A stretch of 64,000 nucleotides of DNA from an uncultured Bacteroidales bacterium (GTDB taxonomy: Bacteria > Bacteroidota > Bacteroidia > Bacteroidales > F082): positions 160,823-224,822 of the forward strand of contig CAMYXP010000004.1 in assembly GCA_947303085.1 (NCBI GenBank). Direction: 5' to 3'. Shown here piece by piece: positions 23,675 to 30,903 of this stretch (positions are counted from its first letter, which is position 1; each line of letters starts with the position of its first letter). Position numbers and translations under genes: made by a program. Below the pieces are notes generated by a model. That model saw only the letters and a program-made list of their open reading frames with translations, was not told the origin of the DNA and searched no databases.

Positions 23675-25804
23675 ATGAAAAGGACGTTATTAACAATTAT
23701 TACGGTTATCATTTTCGGTGGTATTCTTCGTGCTGACGAAGGCATGTGGATTCCTGCTTTGCTTCAGAAAAATGAAGCTGAGATGCAGGCTATGGGCATG
23801 AAAATAACTGCCGACGACATCTATTCAATCAATCACAGCTCAATGAAAGACGCTGTTGTACTTTTTGGCGGCGGCTGCACTGGCGAACTCGTCAGCGACC
23901 AGGGTCTGCTCCTCACCAACCATCACTGTGGCTATGGCTGGATTCAGCGTCACTCGACAGTTGAGCACGACTACCTCACCGACGGTTTCTGGGCTATGAC
24001 TCCAGAGGAGGAACTCGCCTGCCCAGGGCTCACCGCTATCATGCTTAAAAACATGGTCGATGTCACAGACAGAGTTTTGGAAAACATTACCGACGAGACA
24101 AGCGACGAAGAGCGTGCCGATATCATTAAAAAGCATATCAAAAGCATTATTGAAGAAGCTGAAAAAGATACCGAATATAAAGTATCTGTAGAGTCGTTTT
24201 ACATTGGTAATCAATACTTTCTGATGTATAACGAGGTGTTTAATGACATCCGTATGGTTGGCGCTCCACCATCAAACATCGGTAAGTTCGGCGGCGACAC
24301 CGACAACTGGGTATGGCCTCGTCACACCGGTGACTTCTCAATCTTCAGAATTTATAAGGATGGCAAGCCTTACAAACCAGATTATCACTTCACTATCTCT
24401 TTGAAAGGTGTCGAAAAAGACGACTTCACCTTTGTGTTCGGCTATCCTGCGCGCACCAACGAATATCTGCCATCAGTGGCTGTAAATCAAGAGGCTACCG
24501 TGGTTTATCCAGTGGTTGTCAACCTTCGCACTCAAATTCTCGACATCTACAACAAATATCAGGAAAAAGACGCGAAAGTGAGAATCCAATACGCTTCAAA
24601 GCATGCAGGCTTGGGCAACGGCTGGAAGAAATGGATGGGCGTCATCGAAGGTATCAAGAATTTCAAGGGAATCGAGAAGAAAAAAGCTTTTGAGGAAGCT
24701 TATGTCAACTGGTGCCAGGAGACTCGCGCCCGCATGAAATACTTGCACGCTCTCCGCGATTTTGACGCTGTCTACGCCGAATATGAGAAATATCGCATGG
24801 CTACAACATATCTAACAGAGGCTGGTCTTTCAATCGAACTTATTGAATTTGCCGCCAATTTCGCAAAGCTTGCAGATATGACAAAAGATACTCCGCAAGA
24901 GGAAATCGATGAGCTTATCGATGATTTAAGACAAGAAACGGCAGCATTTTTCAAAGATTACTATCAACCTATCGACGAGGAGGTGGCAGTCACAATGCTT
25001 ACAGCTTATCGTGCTAACCAACCAGAGGATTTCCGTCCGGAGATTTTAAATGAGATCGATAAGAAATTCAAAGGAGATGTTACGGCTTATGTCGATTATC
25101 TTTTTGGGAAATCAATTTTAACTTCTGAGGAAAAGGTCATTGCATTGCTCGACAATTTCAAGCCTTCAAAGGCAAAGAAACTTGCTAAAGACCCTGCTGT
25201 TGTTGCTGTTAACAGCATGATGGATTTCTATGTTGACAACATAAAAGCAAAGTCAAGTGAATGTAATACAAAGATTAACAATCTTCGCCGTGTTTACATG
25301 GAAGGTCAGATGAAGATGATTCCTGAGGTTTTCCCTGAAAGAAATCTCTATCCTGATGCTAACTTCACTCTTCGCGTGACTTACGGCAAGGTGGGCGGTT
25401 TCAAGCCAAAAGACGCTGTCGAATATCGTCATTTCACCACCCTCGACGGTATCATGGAGAAAGAGGATCCTAACATCTACGATTACGTCGTAACCGACAG
25501 ATTACATGAACTTTACGAGGCAAAAGACTTTGGTCGTTATGCCGACAAAGACGGCTCGATGCACGTTGCTTTCATTGCTGGTAACCACACCACTGGCGGC
25601 AACAGCGGAAGTCCTATCCTCAACGCTGAAGGTCAGCTATTAGGCTTGAACTTCGACCGCACATGGGAAGGCACTATGAGCGACCTCGTTTATGACCCGT
25701 CGATTTGCAAAAACATCAGCGTCGACATTCGTTACGTGCTGTTCCTCATCGACAAATATGCAGGTTGCACACGTCTTATCGACGAGATGACAATTGCTGA
25801 GTAA
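23675..25804 (+). CDS. S46 family dipeptidyl-peptidase, DPP11-like (Asp/Glu-specific)
   Basis: 709 residues with a signal peptide (MKRTLLTIITVIIFGGILRA). Catalytic His in TNHHCGYG (83-84) and Ser644 in GGNSGSPIL define family S46, which trims dipeptides from oligopeptides in the periplasm of asaccharolytic or proteolytic Bacteroidota. In this family the residue 18 positions after the serine sets specificity: Arg in DPP11 (acidic P1), Gly in DPP7 (hydrophobic P1). Here it is Arg662 (LNFDRTWEG), so I predict Asp/Glu specificity. Upstream is only a repeat; downstream the Gate-domain gene follows after 1 base. Confidence 0.93.
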   Translation: MKRTLLTIITVIIFGGILRADEGMWIPALLQKNEAEMQAMGMKITADDIYSINHSSMKDAVVLFGGGCTGELVSDQGLLLTNHHCGYGWIQRHSTVEHDYLTDGFWAMTPEEELACPGLTAIMLKNMVDVTDRVLENITDETSDEERADIIKKHIKSIIEEAEKDTEYKVSVESFYIGNQYFLMYNEVFNDIRMVGAPPSNIGKFGGDTDNWVWPRHTGDFSIFRIYKDGKPYKPDYHFTISLKGVEKDDFTFVFGYPARTNEYLPSVAVNQEATVVYPVVVNLRTQILDIYNKYQEKDAKVRIQYASKHAGLGNGWKKWMGVIEGIKNFKGIEKKKAFEEAYVNWCQETRARMKYLHALRDFDAVYAEYEKYRMATTYLTEAGLSIELIEFAANFAKLADMTKDTPQEEIDELIDDLRQETAAFFKDYYQPIDEEVAVTMLTAYRANQPEDFRPEILNEIDKKFKGDVTAYVDYLFGKSILTSEEKVIALLDNFKPSKAKKLAKDPAVVAVNSMMDFYVDNIKAKSSECNTKINNLRRVYMEGQMKMIPEVFPERNLYPDANFTLRVTYGKVGGFKPKDAVEYRHFTTLDGIMEKEDPNIYDYVVTDRLHELYEAKDFGRYADKDGSMHVAFIAGNHTTGGNSGSPILNAEGQLLGLNFDRTWEGTMSDLVYDPSICKNISVDIRYVLFLIDKYAGCTRLIDEMTIAE

Positions 25805-25805
25805 T

Positions 25806-26738
25806 ATGTCTGATAACCAAAAGTTTACAGAGCGCATGCTGTCGTGTGTGCGCTCTGCTACACCCAGTGCGCTGAAGACCATTTGGTGGCTCACCAAAAT
25901 CATGATTGGAGTGTCGTTTCTGATCATGCTTTTGCAGTATTTTGGTGTCATCGATTGGATTTCACAGCTTTTAACGCCTGTATTCTCCAGTTTCGGACTC
26001 CCTGGCGAGGCGGCGCTTGCCTACGTATCAGGCTATTTCGTGAACTGTTACACGGCTATGGCTGTCATGACATCGCTGCATCTCGACATGCGCGCCGCCA
26101 CAATCCTAGCTGTGATGGTGTTATGCTCGCACAATATGATAGTTGAGACCACAGTTCAGGCAAAAACCGGCTCATCGGCACTTAGAATAGTGATTATCAG
26201 AACGTTATCGGCATTCATTTTGGCGTTTGTGTTAAACAAAATCATGCCTGGAGAGTTTGTTGCCGGCAAGACTGAATTGGTTTCTGCCGAAAATGTCACT
26301 TTTGTTGAAATGCTGAAAAACTGGGCGTTCCGCACTGCCAAAACCGTTGCCCTGATGATAGTTTTGGTCTATGCTCTGACACTTTTGCAACGAATTTTGA
26401 ATGAATTCGGCATCATCAAACACATCTCCAACTTCCTGAAACCGGTGATGGTATTTTTCGGCTTGCCGCCTCGCACCGCATTCTTGTGGCTTGTAGCAAA
26501 TACCCTAGGTCTCGCCTACGGAGCCGCCGTGATGATTGACGAAGCAGAGACTGGCACCACAACCAAAGAGGAAAACGATCTCTTGAATCACCACATCGGT
26601 GTTTCTCATAGCAACCTCGAGGATTTGCTGCTCTTCACAGCCATCGGCGGCAGCTTCCTCTGGATGCTTCTCTCCCGCTGGGCGATGTCGCTATTGCTTG
26701 TTTGGGAACGAAAAATAGAAATGAAAATTCGCCATTAA
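25806..26738 (+). CDS. Nucleoside-recognition (Gate) domain membrane protein
   Basis: 310 residues with about seven to eight membrane segments and two copies of the Gate pattern (YFGVIDWISQLLTPVFSSFG and FGIIKHISNFLKPVMVFFG), as in SpmA/SpmB and YjiH-like proteins. The substrate is unknown. An upstream TTG overlapping the S46 stop is less likely than ATG 25806, which comes 1 base after that stop and suggests co-transcription with the dipeptidyl-peptidase. The 3' end overlaps the convergent ATPase gene by 4 bases. Confidence 0.82.
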   Translation: MSDNQKFTERMLSCVRSATPSALKTIWWLTKIMIGVSFLIMLLQYFGVIDWISQLLTPVFSSFGLPGEAALAYVSGYFVNCYTAMAVMTSLHLDMRAATILAVMVLCSHNMIVETTVQAKTGSSALRIVIIRTLSAFILAFVLNKIMPGEFVAGKTELVSAENVTFVEMLKNWAFRTAKTVALMIVLVYALTLLQRILNEFGIIKHISNFLKPVMVFFGLPPRTAFLWLVANTLGLAYGAAVMIDEAETGTTTKEENDLLNHHIGVSHSNLEDLLLFTAIGGSFLWMLLSRWAMSLLLVWERKIEMKIRH

Positions 26739-27874
26739 AAAATTTTTCCATCCCAAAGCATTTTCAGGAAATCTAGAACATAGATAAGTTCTTTGTCACC
26801 TGATTTTCGGGTTATTGGGTCAAGAGACACAAGAATCAAACGGCAGTCAGGATGCTCTTCTTTGAATGCTTTAAGACCTTTTTTATGTTTGTTTTCTACG
26901 TGTTCAGTTGACTTTATTTCAATTGCGACTTTTGCGTCACCGATAACGGCATCCACTTCTTTTTTGTCGTAGGTGTGCCAATAAGAGATTGTGTCAAGCT
27001 TATCGTTATATCCTTTGTAAGCAATAATTTCCTGCATCACATAGTGTTCGAAAGCGTGTCCATAATCATCAGTGCCTCGTATCAGGGAGTGACGCCCCAT
27101 TAAATAATTGGCAAGTCCGACATCAAAATAGTAGAATTTTGGAGATTGGATTATCTTTCGCTTAATTTCCTTCCTGAATGCCGGAATTTCATATCCGATA
27201 AGTGTATCGTAAAGAATTTGAAAATATGCCTTGACTGTTTTTGCTGAAACGCCACAGTCAGAGGCTATGTTTGTATAGTTCAGCATCTCTCCGTCGGAAA
27301 TAGCAGCAACCTCCATAAATCGTTCAAATGCATCAAGTTCACGCACTTCACCTTCTTCACGAATTTCTTCGTCTAAATACACTTTTACATAGCCTGAAAG
27401 TCGCTTTGTGGCGTTCTCCACCATATAATGACGTGGAATCATGCCATTCTGAACAGCACGATCAATTTGGAAGTCTGTAACCTCTGGCCACACAAGAGGA
27501 TAAAGTGTTTCGGGGATGGCACGACCTCCAAGTGTATTGGCACCCGAACGTTTCAGTTTTCTAGAACTTGAACCGCTAAGTATAAACCACAGCCCATTGT
27601 CCACCATCAACGAATGAACAACATCCAACAGTTCAGGAACTTTTTGGATTTCATCCACGATGACAAGAGTGCCTGCGGGTTTGTTCTGAAGAGCTTCTTT
27701 CAGTGAGTTAGGATTCCTTTTAAAAGCTTTTCTAACATCAGGATTCAGCAAATCGTAATAAATCGCACCTTTAAAACGTTCTTTCAAAAGCGTGGATTTT
27801 CCAGTCTGGCGTGCGCCAAACAGAAACATTCCTTCATCCAATTTACTCTCAATATTGAATATTCTCTTGTACAT
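26735..27874 (-). CDS. AAA ATPase with DUF4143 domain
   Basis: 379 residues: Walker A in FGARQTGKSTLLKERF (about 20-35), Walker B in TLVIVDEIQKVPEL (about 69-82), sensor-like WFILSGSSSRKL, and a C-terminal DUF4143 nuclease-like region (HAFEHYVMQEI, then YWHTYDKKEVDAVIGDAKVAIEIKS, with the D...ExK pattern of restriction-fold nucleases). This family is abundant and mobile among bacteria and archaea; its biological role is unproven. Stand-alone unit with its own promoter (27961-27968) beside a long AT-rich gap. Confidence 0.9.
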   Translation of the reverse strand: MYKRIFNIESKLDEGMFLFGARQTGKSTLLKERFKGAIYYDLLNPDVRKAFKRNPNSLKEALQNKPAGTLVIVDEIQKVPELLDVVHSLMVDNGLWFILSGSSSRKLKRSGANTLGGRAIPETLYPLVWPEVTDFQIDRAVQNGMIPRHYMVENATKRLSGYVKVYLDEEIREEGEVRELDAFERFMEVAAISDGEMLNYTNIASDCGVSAKTVKAYFQILYDTLIGYEIPAFRKEIKRKIIQSPKFYYFDVGLANYLMGRHSLIRGTDDYGHAFEHYVMQEIIAYKGYNDKLDTISYWHTYDKKEVDAVIGDAKVAIEIKSTEHVENKHKKGLKAFKEEHPDCRLILVSLDPITRKSGDKELIYVLDFLKMLWDGKIF

Positions 27875-27960
27875 AAAACCTTTTAAATTTAGTAATTATA
27901 CTCCACATTTTTATATAAAAATCGGGAGTATAGTCACGAATTTTAGCATTTTTTACAGTG

Positions 27961-27968
27961 CAAAAATA
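27961..27968 (-). promoter_or_regulatory. -7 promoter box for the DUF4143 ATPase
   Basis: CAAAAATA on the plus strand reads TATTTTTG on the minus strand, 86 bases upstream of the ATG. Confidence 0.6.
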
Positions 27969-28147
27969 GTATTTTTTCTATTACAGAATTCTTTTTTCTC
28001 ACATTTTTTTACTTTCGAAATGTAAAAAAGCAAAAATTCATAATTTAATGTAAACTATAACATTACATATTCGACAACTAAAAAGCATAAAATATCGCTT
28101 AATATAGATGATATTGATTTTAAATAAATAAATAAATAATTATTCCA

Positions 28148-28155
28148 TACCTTTG
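28148..28155 (+). promoter_or_regulatory. -7 promoter box for the small HTH gene
   Basis: TACCTTTG matches TAnnTTTG and lies 45 bases before the ATG at 28201, next to an AAAT repeat that could vary promoter spacing. Confidence 0.55.
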
Positions 28156-28200
28156 TTATCAACGATTTTATCATTATTTTAACTAACCCCGACGAGCCAA

Positions 28201-28452
28201 ATGGGATATAACTTAGCAAAAAGCATGACAAAAGAACCGCACATAGGACACCTTATTAAACAAGAGCTCCGTAACCAGGGACGAACTATCACCTGGCTTG
28301 CCAAACAACTCGAATGCTCACGCCAAAACGCCTACAAAATACTAAACCGCCATTGGATTTACACCGACTTGCTTTTAAAAATCAGCAATATTCTAGATTA
28401 CGATTTTTTCAAATGCTTTTCTGAGCATATAAAAGAGATTAAATCAAACTAA
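28201..28452 (+). CDS. Small helix-turn-helix DNA-binding protein
   Basis: 83 residues, mostly one HTH domain: IGHLIKQELRNQGRTITWLA, then KQLECSRQNAYKILNRHWI (recognition helix near residues 38-50), followed by TDLLLKISNILDYDFFKCFS, an XRE-like third part. Such short HTH proteins are common in Bacteroidota; targets unknown. ATG 28225 (MTKEPHIG) is a plausible shorter start. It stands alone between the ATPase gene and tRNA-Pro. Confidence 0.75.
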   Translation: MGYNLAKSMTKEPHIGHLIKQELRNQGRTITWLAKQLECSRQNAYKILNRHWIYTDLLLKISNILDYDFFKCFSEHIKEIKSN

Positions 28453-28467
28453 ATTTTTAAAAATAGT

Positions 28468-28496
28468 TTTTGATATTAAAAAAAGTTGTATTTTTG
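28468..28496 (+). promoter_or_regulatory. Promoter for tRNA-Pro
   Basis: TTTG at 28468-28471 and TATTTTTG at 28489-28496, 17 bases apart; the tRNA begins 19 bases downstream. Confidence 0.7.
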
Positions 28497-28515
28497 CAGT
28501 CCGAAAAATCGGGTT

Positions 28516-28589
28516 CGGGATGTAGCGCAGCCCGGTAGCGCGCTTCGTTCGGGACGAAGAGGCCGCAAGTTCGAATCTTGTCATCCCGA
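28516..28589 (+). tRNA. tRNA-Pro (CGG)
   Basis: Acceptor CGGGATG/CATCCCG, D arm GCGC/GCGC, anticodon stem CTTCG/CGAAG around TTCGGGA (anticodon CGG), and T arm CAAGT-type stem with TTCGAAT loop. CCA is not encoded. Confidence 0.95.
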
Positions 28590-28592
28590 CAC

Positions 28593-28622
28593 AAAAAAGT
28601 CAGCTGAAAAGCTGACTTTTTT
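28593..28622 (+). terminator. Terminator of tRNA-Pro
   Basis: AAAAAAGTCAGC and GCTGACTTTTTT form a perfect 12-bp stem with a 6-base loop ending in a T run, 3 bases after the tRNA. It could work in both directions and would also end the minus-strand small lipoprotein gene. Confidence 0.88.
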
Positions 28623-28644
28623 AGTTACCAGTTATAACTTCTAA

Positions 28645-28785
28645 CTACTTAAATCTTGAGCAGTCGCACTTATCGCCTTTTCTGTGGTAATTACTTGGCT
28701 CGTACGCCCTTGAACAGGAGGCGAAAATAATCGATAATACACTGATTATCAATAAAATTCGAAAAATATTTTTATTTTTTTTCAT
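28645..28785 (-). CDS. Small lipoprotein, 46 residues
   Basis: The minus strand encodes a short but coherent protein: KKNKNIFR start, hydrophobic LLIISVLSIIFASC lipobox (Cys24), then SRAYEPSNYHRKGDKCDCSRFK with a CDC pair near the end. The signal peptide, lipobox and Cys-rich basic tail resemble tiny lipoproteins of Bacteroidota. It lies just upstream of the bidirectional terminator. Start ATG 28785; function unknown. Confidence 0.7.
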   Translation of the reverse strand: MKKNKNIFRILLIISVLSIIFASCSRAYEPSNYHRKGDKCDCSRFK

Positions 28786-28829
28786 ATACAATCTAATATT
28801 TAAAGATTTCTCCACTCCGCTTCGCTTCG

Positions 28830-28912
28830 GTCGAAATGACGAGAAGGTGATGTCGCTCCGGTCGAAATGACGAGAAGGTGATGTCGCTTCGGTCGAAATG
28901 ACAGGAAGGTTA
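28830..28912. repeat. Tandem 31-bp repeat behind the EnvC-like gene
   Basis: Two full 31-bp units (28830-28860 and 28861-28891, starting GTCGAAATGACGAGAAGGTG) and a partial third. Each contains GTCGCTYCGGTCGAAATGAC, related to the CATTCCGA-type repeats near 22.3 kb. The partial third unit reaches the stop codon of the EnvC-like gene. Confidence 0.85.
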
Positions 28913-30085
28913 CTTCAGCCATGTTTCCGGATTCGTGTTATTCTTATCGTTCCAAACCTCGAAATGCAATGTCGTCACGTTGTCGGTGGCGCCGGTGTGA
29001 ACCAACCCCAGCTTCTCCCCTGTCTTCACCTTGTCGCCAGCCTTCACAAAAACCTTATCCAAATTGGCGTATAAAGTAAAATACAAACCATGCCGCACCA
29101 TCACCACGTTAGTCAAGCCGGTGTTGAACACCGTAGAAACCTGTCCGTCGAACACACACAGCGCATTGCTTCCCTGCTCCGTCGAGATGTCGATGCCGTT
29201 GTTGAAAACCACCACCTTGCTCTGCGTCGGATGCGGATTGTTGCCGTATTTCTTAGTCACAACGCCAGTTTCGACAGGCCACGGCAACTTGCCTTTGTTA
29301 CTCTCGAAATTAGCCGAAAGCTTGGTGTCGACAGCCGCGTTCGCCCTGCGTTTCGATACTTCTTCCTCGATAATCTTCTTGATCTTTGCCTGCAAATCCT
29401 TTGTCTCTTTCTCCTTCTGAGCAATATCTTTCTTTATAGTCTTCTCTTGCTTCTTGAGCTTTGCCACCTTGTCGTTGAGCGCTTTCTTGTCTTTGTTCAG
29501 CGCGTCGCGTTCTTTTTTCTGCGTATTGTTAAGATTTTCAATACGTTTCTTGTCTTCTTCGTTCTTGTCGATGCGTTTTTTTATGTCGACTTTAGTGTTG
29601 TCAATCTCTTCCATTTTATGTTTCAGCAAGTCTTGAAACTGTTGAATATATCGCATCCTCCGAATCGCCTGGTTGAAGTCTTGTGACGAGAAAATAAACA
29701 GTAAGTTATTGAGATTGTTACGATTACGATAGCTTATCACTAACAAGTCGGCGTATTCCTGACGGTTTTTCTCAAGCTCGTTTTGCAGGTTGTTGATGTC
29801 GTTTTTGTAGGCTTTAGTCTCTTTGTTTAAAATCGAGAGCTGCTTCTCGTAAGTCTTGATCAAATCGTCACGTTTCTTGATTTGAGTCTGCAAAAGCTCA
29901 ACTTCTTTCAAAGTCGTCTCTTTGTTTTTCGAAGTCTGTTTCAACAGATTCTGTGAAGTCTTTATCTCCCCTTGCAACTTATTGACTTTCTTTTCCAACT
30001 CACTGACACTCTGTGCATTACATATCATATTGATGCTAAAAAACATCAAAACACATAGCAGTTGATATGTAATTTTTTTTGTCAT
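28910..30085 (-). CDS. EnvC-like murein hydrolase activator (coiled coil plus degenerate LytM domain)
   Basis: 391 residues: signal peptide ending in CNAQS (about residue 25), a long coiled coil (about 28-250), and a C-terminal LytM/M23 domain. The zinc and catalytic residues of active M23 peptidases are replaced: the first His is Asn (NNGIDI, 295), YxHL is YANL (Asn341) and HxH is TLH (Thr372; His374 remains). As with E. coli EnvC, it should bind and activate an amidase rather than cut peptidoglycan. Last gene of the flippase-dut-TPR-DUF4292 operon; its start overlaps the previous stop by 4 bases. Confidence 0.9.
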   Translation of the reverse strand: MTKKITYQLLCVLMFFSINMICNAQSVSELEKKVNKLQGEIKTSQNLLKQTSKNKETTLKEVELLQTQIKKRDDLIKTYEKQLSILNKETKAYKNDINNLQNELEKNRQEYADLLVISYRNRNNLNNLLFIFSSQDFNQAIRRMRYIQQFQDLLKHKMEEIDNTKVDIKKRIDKNEEDKKRIENLNNTQKKERDALNKDKKALNDKVAKLKKQEKTIKKDIAQKEKETKDLQAKIKKIIEEEVSKRRANAAVDTKLSANFESNKGKLPWPVETGVVTKKYGNNPHPTQSKVVVFNNGIDISTEQGSNALCVFDGQVSTVFNTGLTNVVMVRHGLYFTLYANLDKVFVKAGDKVKTGEKLGLVHTGATDNVTTLHFEVWNDKNNTNPETWLK

Positions 30086-30903
30086 CTGTAAATTCTGTCG
30101 TATTTGTTAGGAACGTTGAAGTAGAAGTCAATATTATCATTGACAATAATATTTGAATAGTCGATTCTGACTTTTAAATATGTGTCGCCATGAATGTTTA
30201 TTTTAATTTTTGTAGGCACATATTTTCCGTTAACTTTCTCAAAATCAGAGTATTGCAATCCAATTTTACGCTTGTTGTCGTTGTATTCCCTGATGTTGTA
30301 TTTTGTGATTTTAAAAATATTGGGGTCAATCCAAAGATATTTCAGCATCACCTTCCAGTCATCGTCTTTTTGTTTGATAGACTTCTTTAACTTATGGGAA
30401 ATCAATAAGTTATACTGACCGTTATCGATTTGAACCTTGTAGTTGTCGCTTTCACGAAGGTTAAGGTCGTTGCCCACCAGCATCGATTGCAAAAACCCGA
30501 TAGAAGTAATCATCGGGGAGATGTCGCTGAACATGTTTATGTCTTCGCAAAAGTAGGTTTTGTCGGTGCGGTTGAGGAAGTAAACCGAGTCGGGCTGAAT
30601 TTTTATACGAATCATCTCGAGTCCAAGAGGAAGCGCGACGCTAACCCATATAACGCTGTCGTGTTGCATCCTCAGCTGACCTTTCAAATTGAAATTCTTA
30701 TTGTTAGTCTCGATTTTCAAATTCATTTTCGCTTGAAAATTGTCGAAAACAAACTCGTTATTCTCCACTTCTTTGATAAGCTTGCTCGCCGTAAACTCTC
30801 GAAGGCTTGATTTAGTCACACTTTTTTTCGTCGTACAGCTTGTTACGAAGATGGATAAAACTATCGCAAAAAATATCAATAATATATGATTTGTTTTATT
30901 CAT
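30082..30903 (-). CDS. DUF4292 family lipoprotein
   Basis: About 273 residues with a lipobox (VTSC, then TTKKSVTK). The body is beta-rich (IRIKIQPDSVYFLNRTDKTYF, then FKITKYNIREYNDNKRKI), consistent with DUF4292, a Bacteroidota lipoprotein family whose fold is likened to lipid carriers such as LolB. It may help carry lipid or lipopolysaccharide across the periplasm, an inference only. ATG 30915 would overlap the TPR gene by 20 bases; ATG 30903 overlaps by 8 and keeps a full signal peptide. Confidence 0.8.
   Translation of the reverse strand: MNKTNHILLIFFAIVLSIFVTSCTTKKSVTKSSLREFTASKLIKEVENNEFVFDNFQAKMNLKIETNNKNFNLKGQLRMQHDSVIWVSVALPLGLEMIRIKIQPDSVYFLNRTDKTYFCEDINMFSDISPMITSIGFLQSMLVGNDLNLRESDNYKVQIDNGQYNLLISHKLKKSIKQKDDDWKVMLKYLWIDPNIFKITKYNIREYNDNKRKIGLQYSDFEKVNGKYVPTKIKINIHGDTYLKVRIDYSNIIVNDNIDFYFNVPNKYDRIYR

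Larger units (their letters stand above)
27875..28200. other. AT-rich intergenic region with divergent promoters
   Basis: No coding frame is supported. The region holds the minus-strand box for the ATPase gene (27961-27968), the plus-strand box for the HTH gene (28148-28155), and a short AAAT tetranucleotide run at about 28122-28140 just upstream of the latter. Nothing else is recognisable. Confidence 0.6.

Noticed and set aside
26735..27874. ATPase plus nearby small HTH gene as a defence or toxin-antitoxin system
   Set aside because: The genes are divergent, separated by more than 300 bases and have separate promoters; DUF4143 ATPases are common solitary genes, so no system is supported.
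28830..28912. Possible mini-CRISPR array
   Set aside because: The 31-bp units are directly adjacent with no spacers, and no cas gene is in the window.
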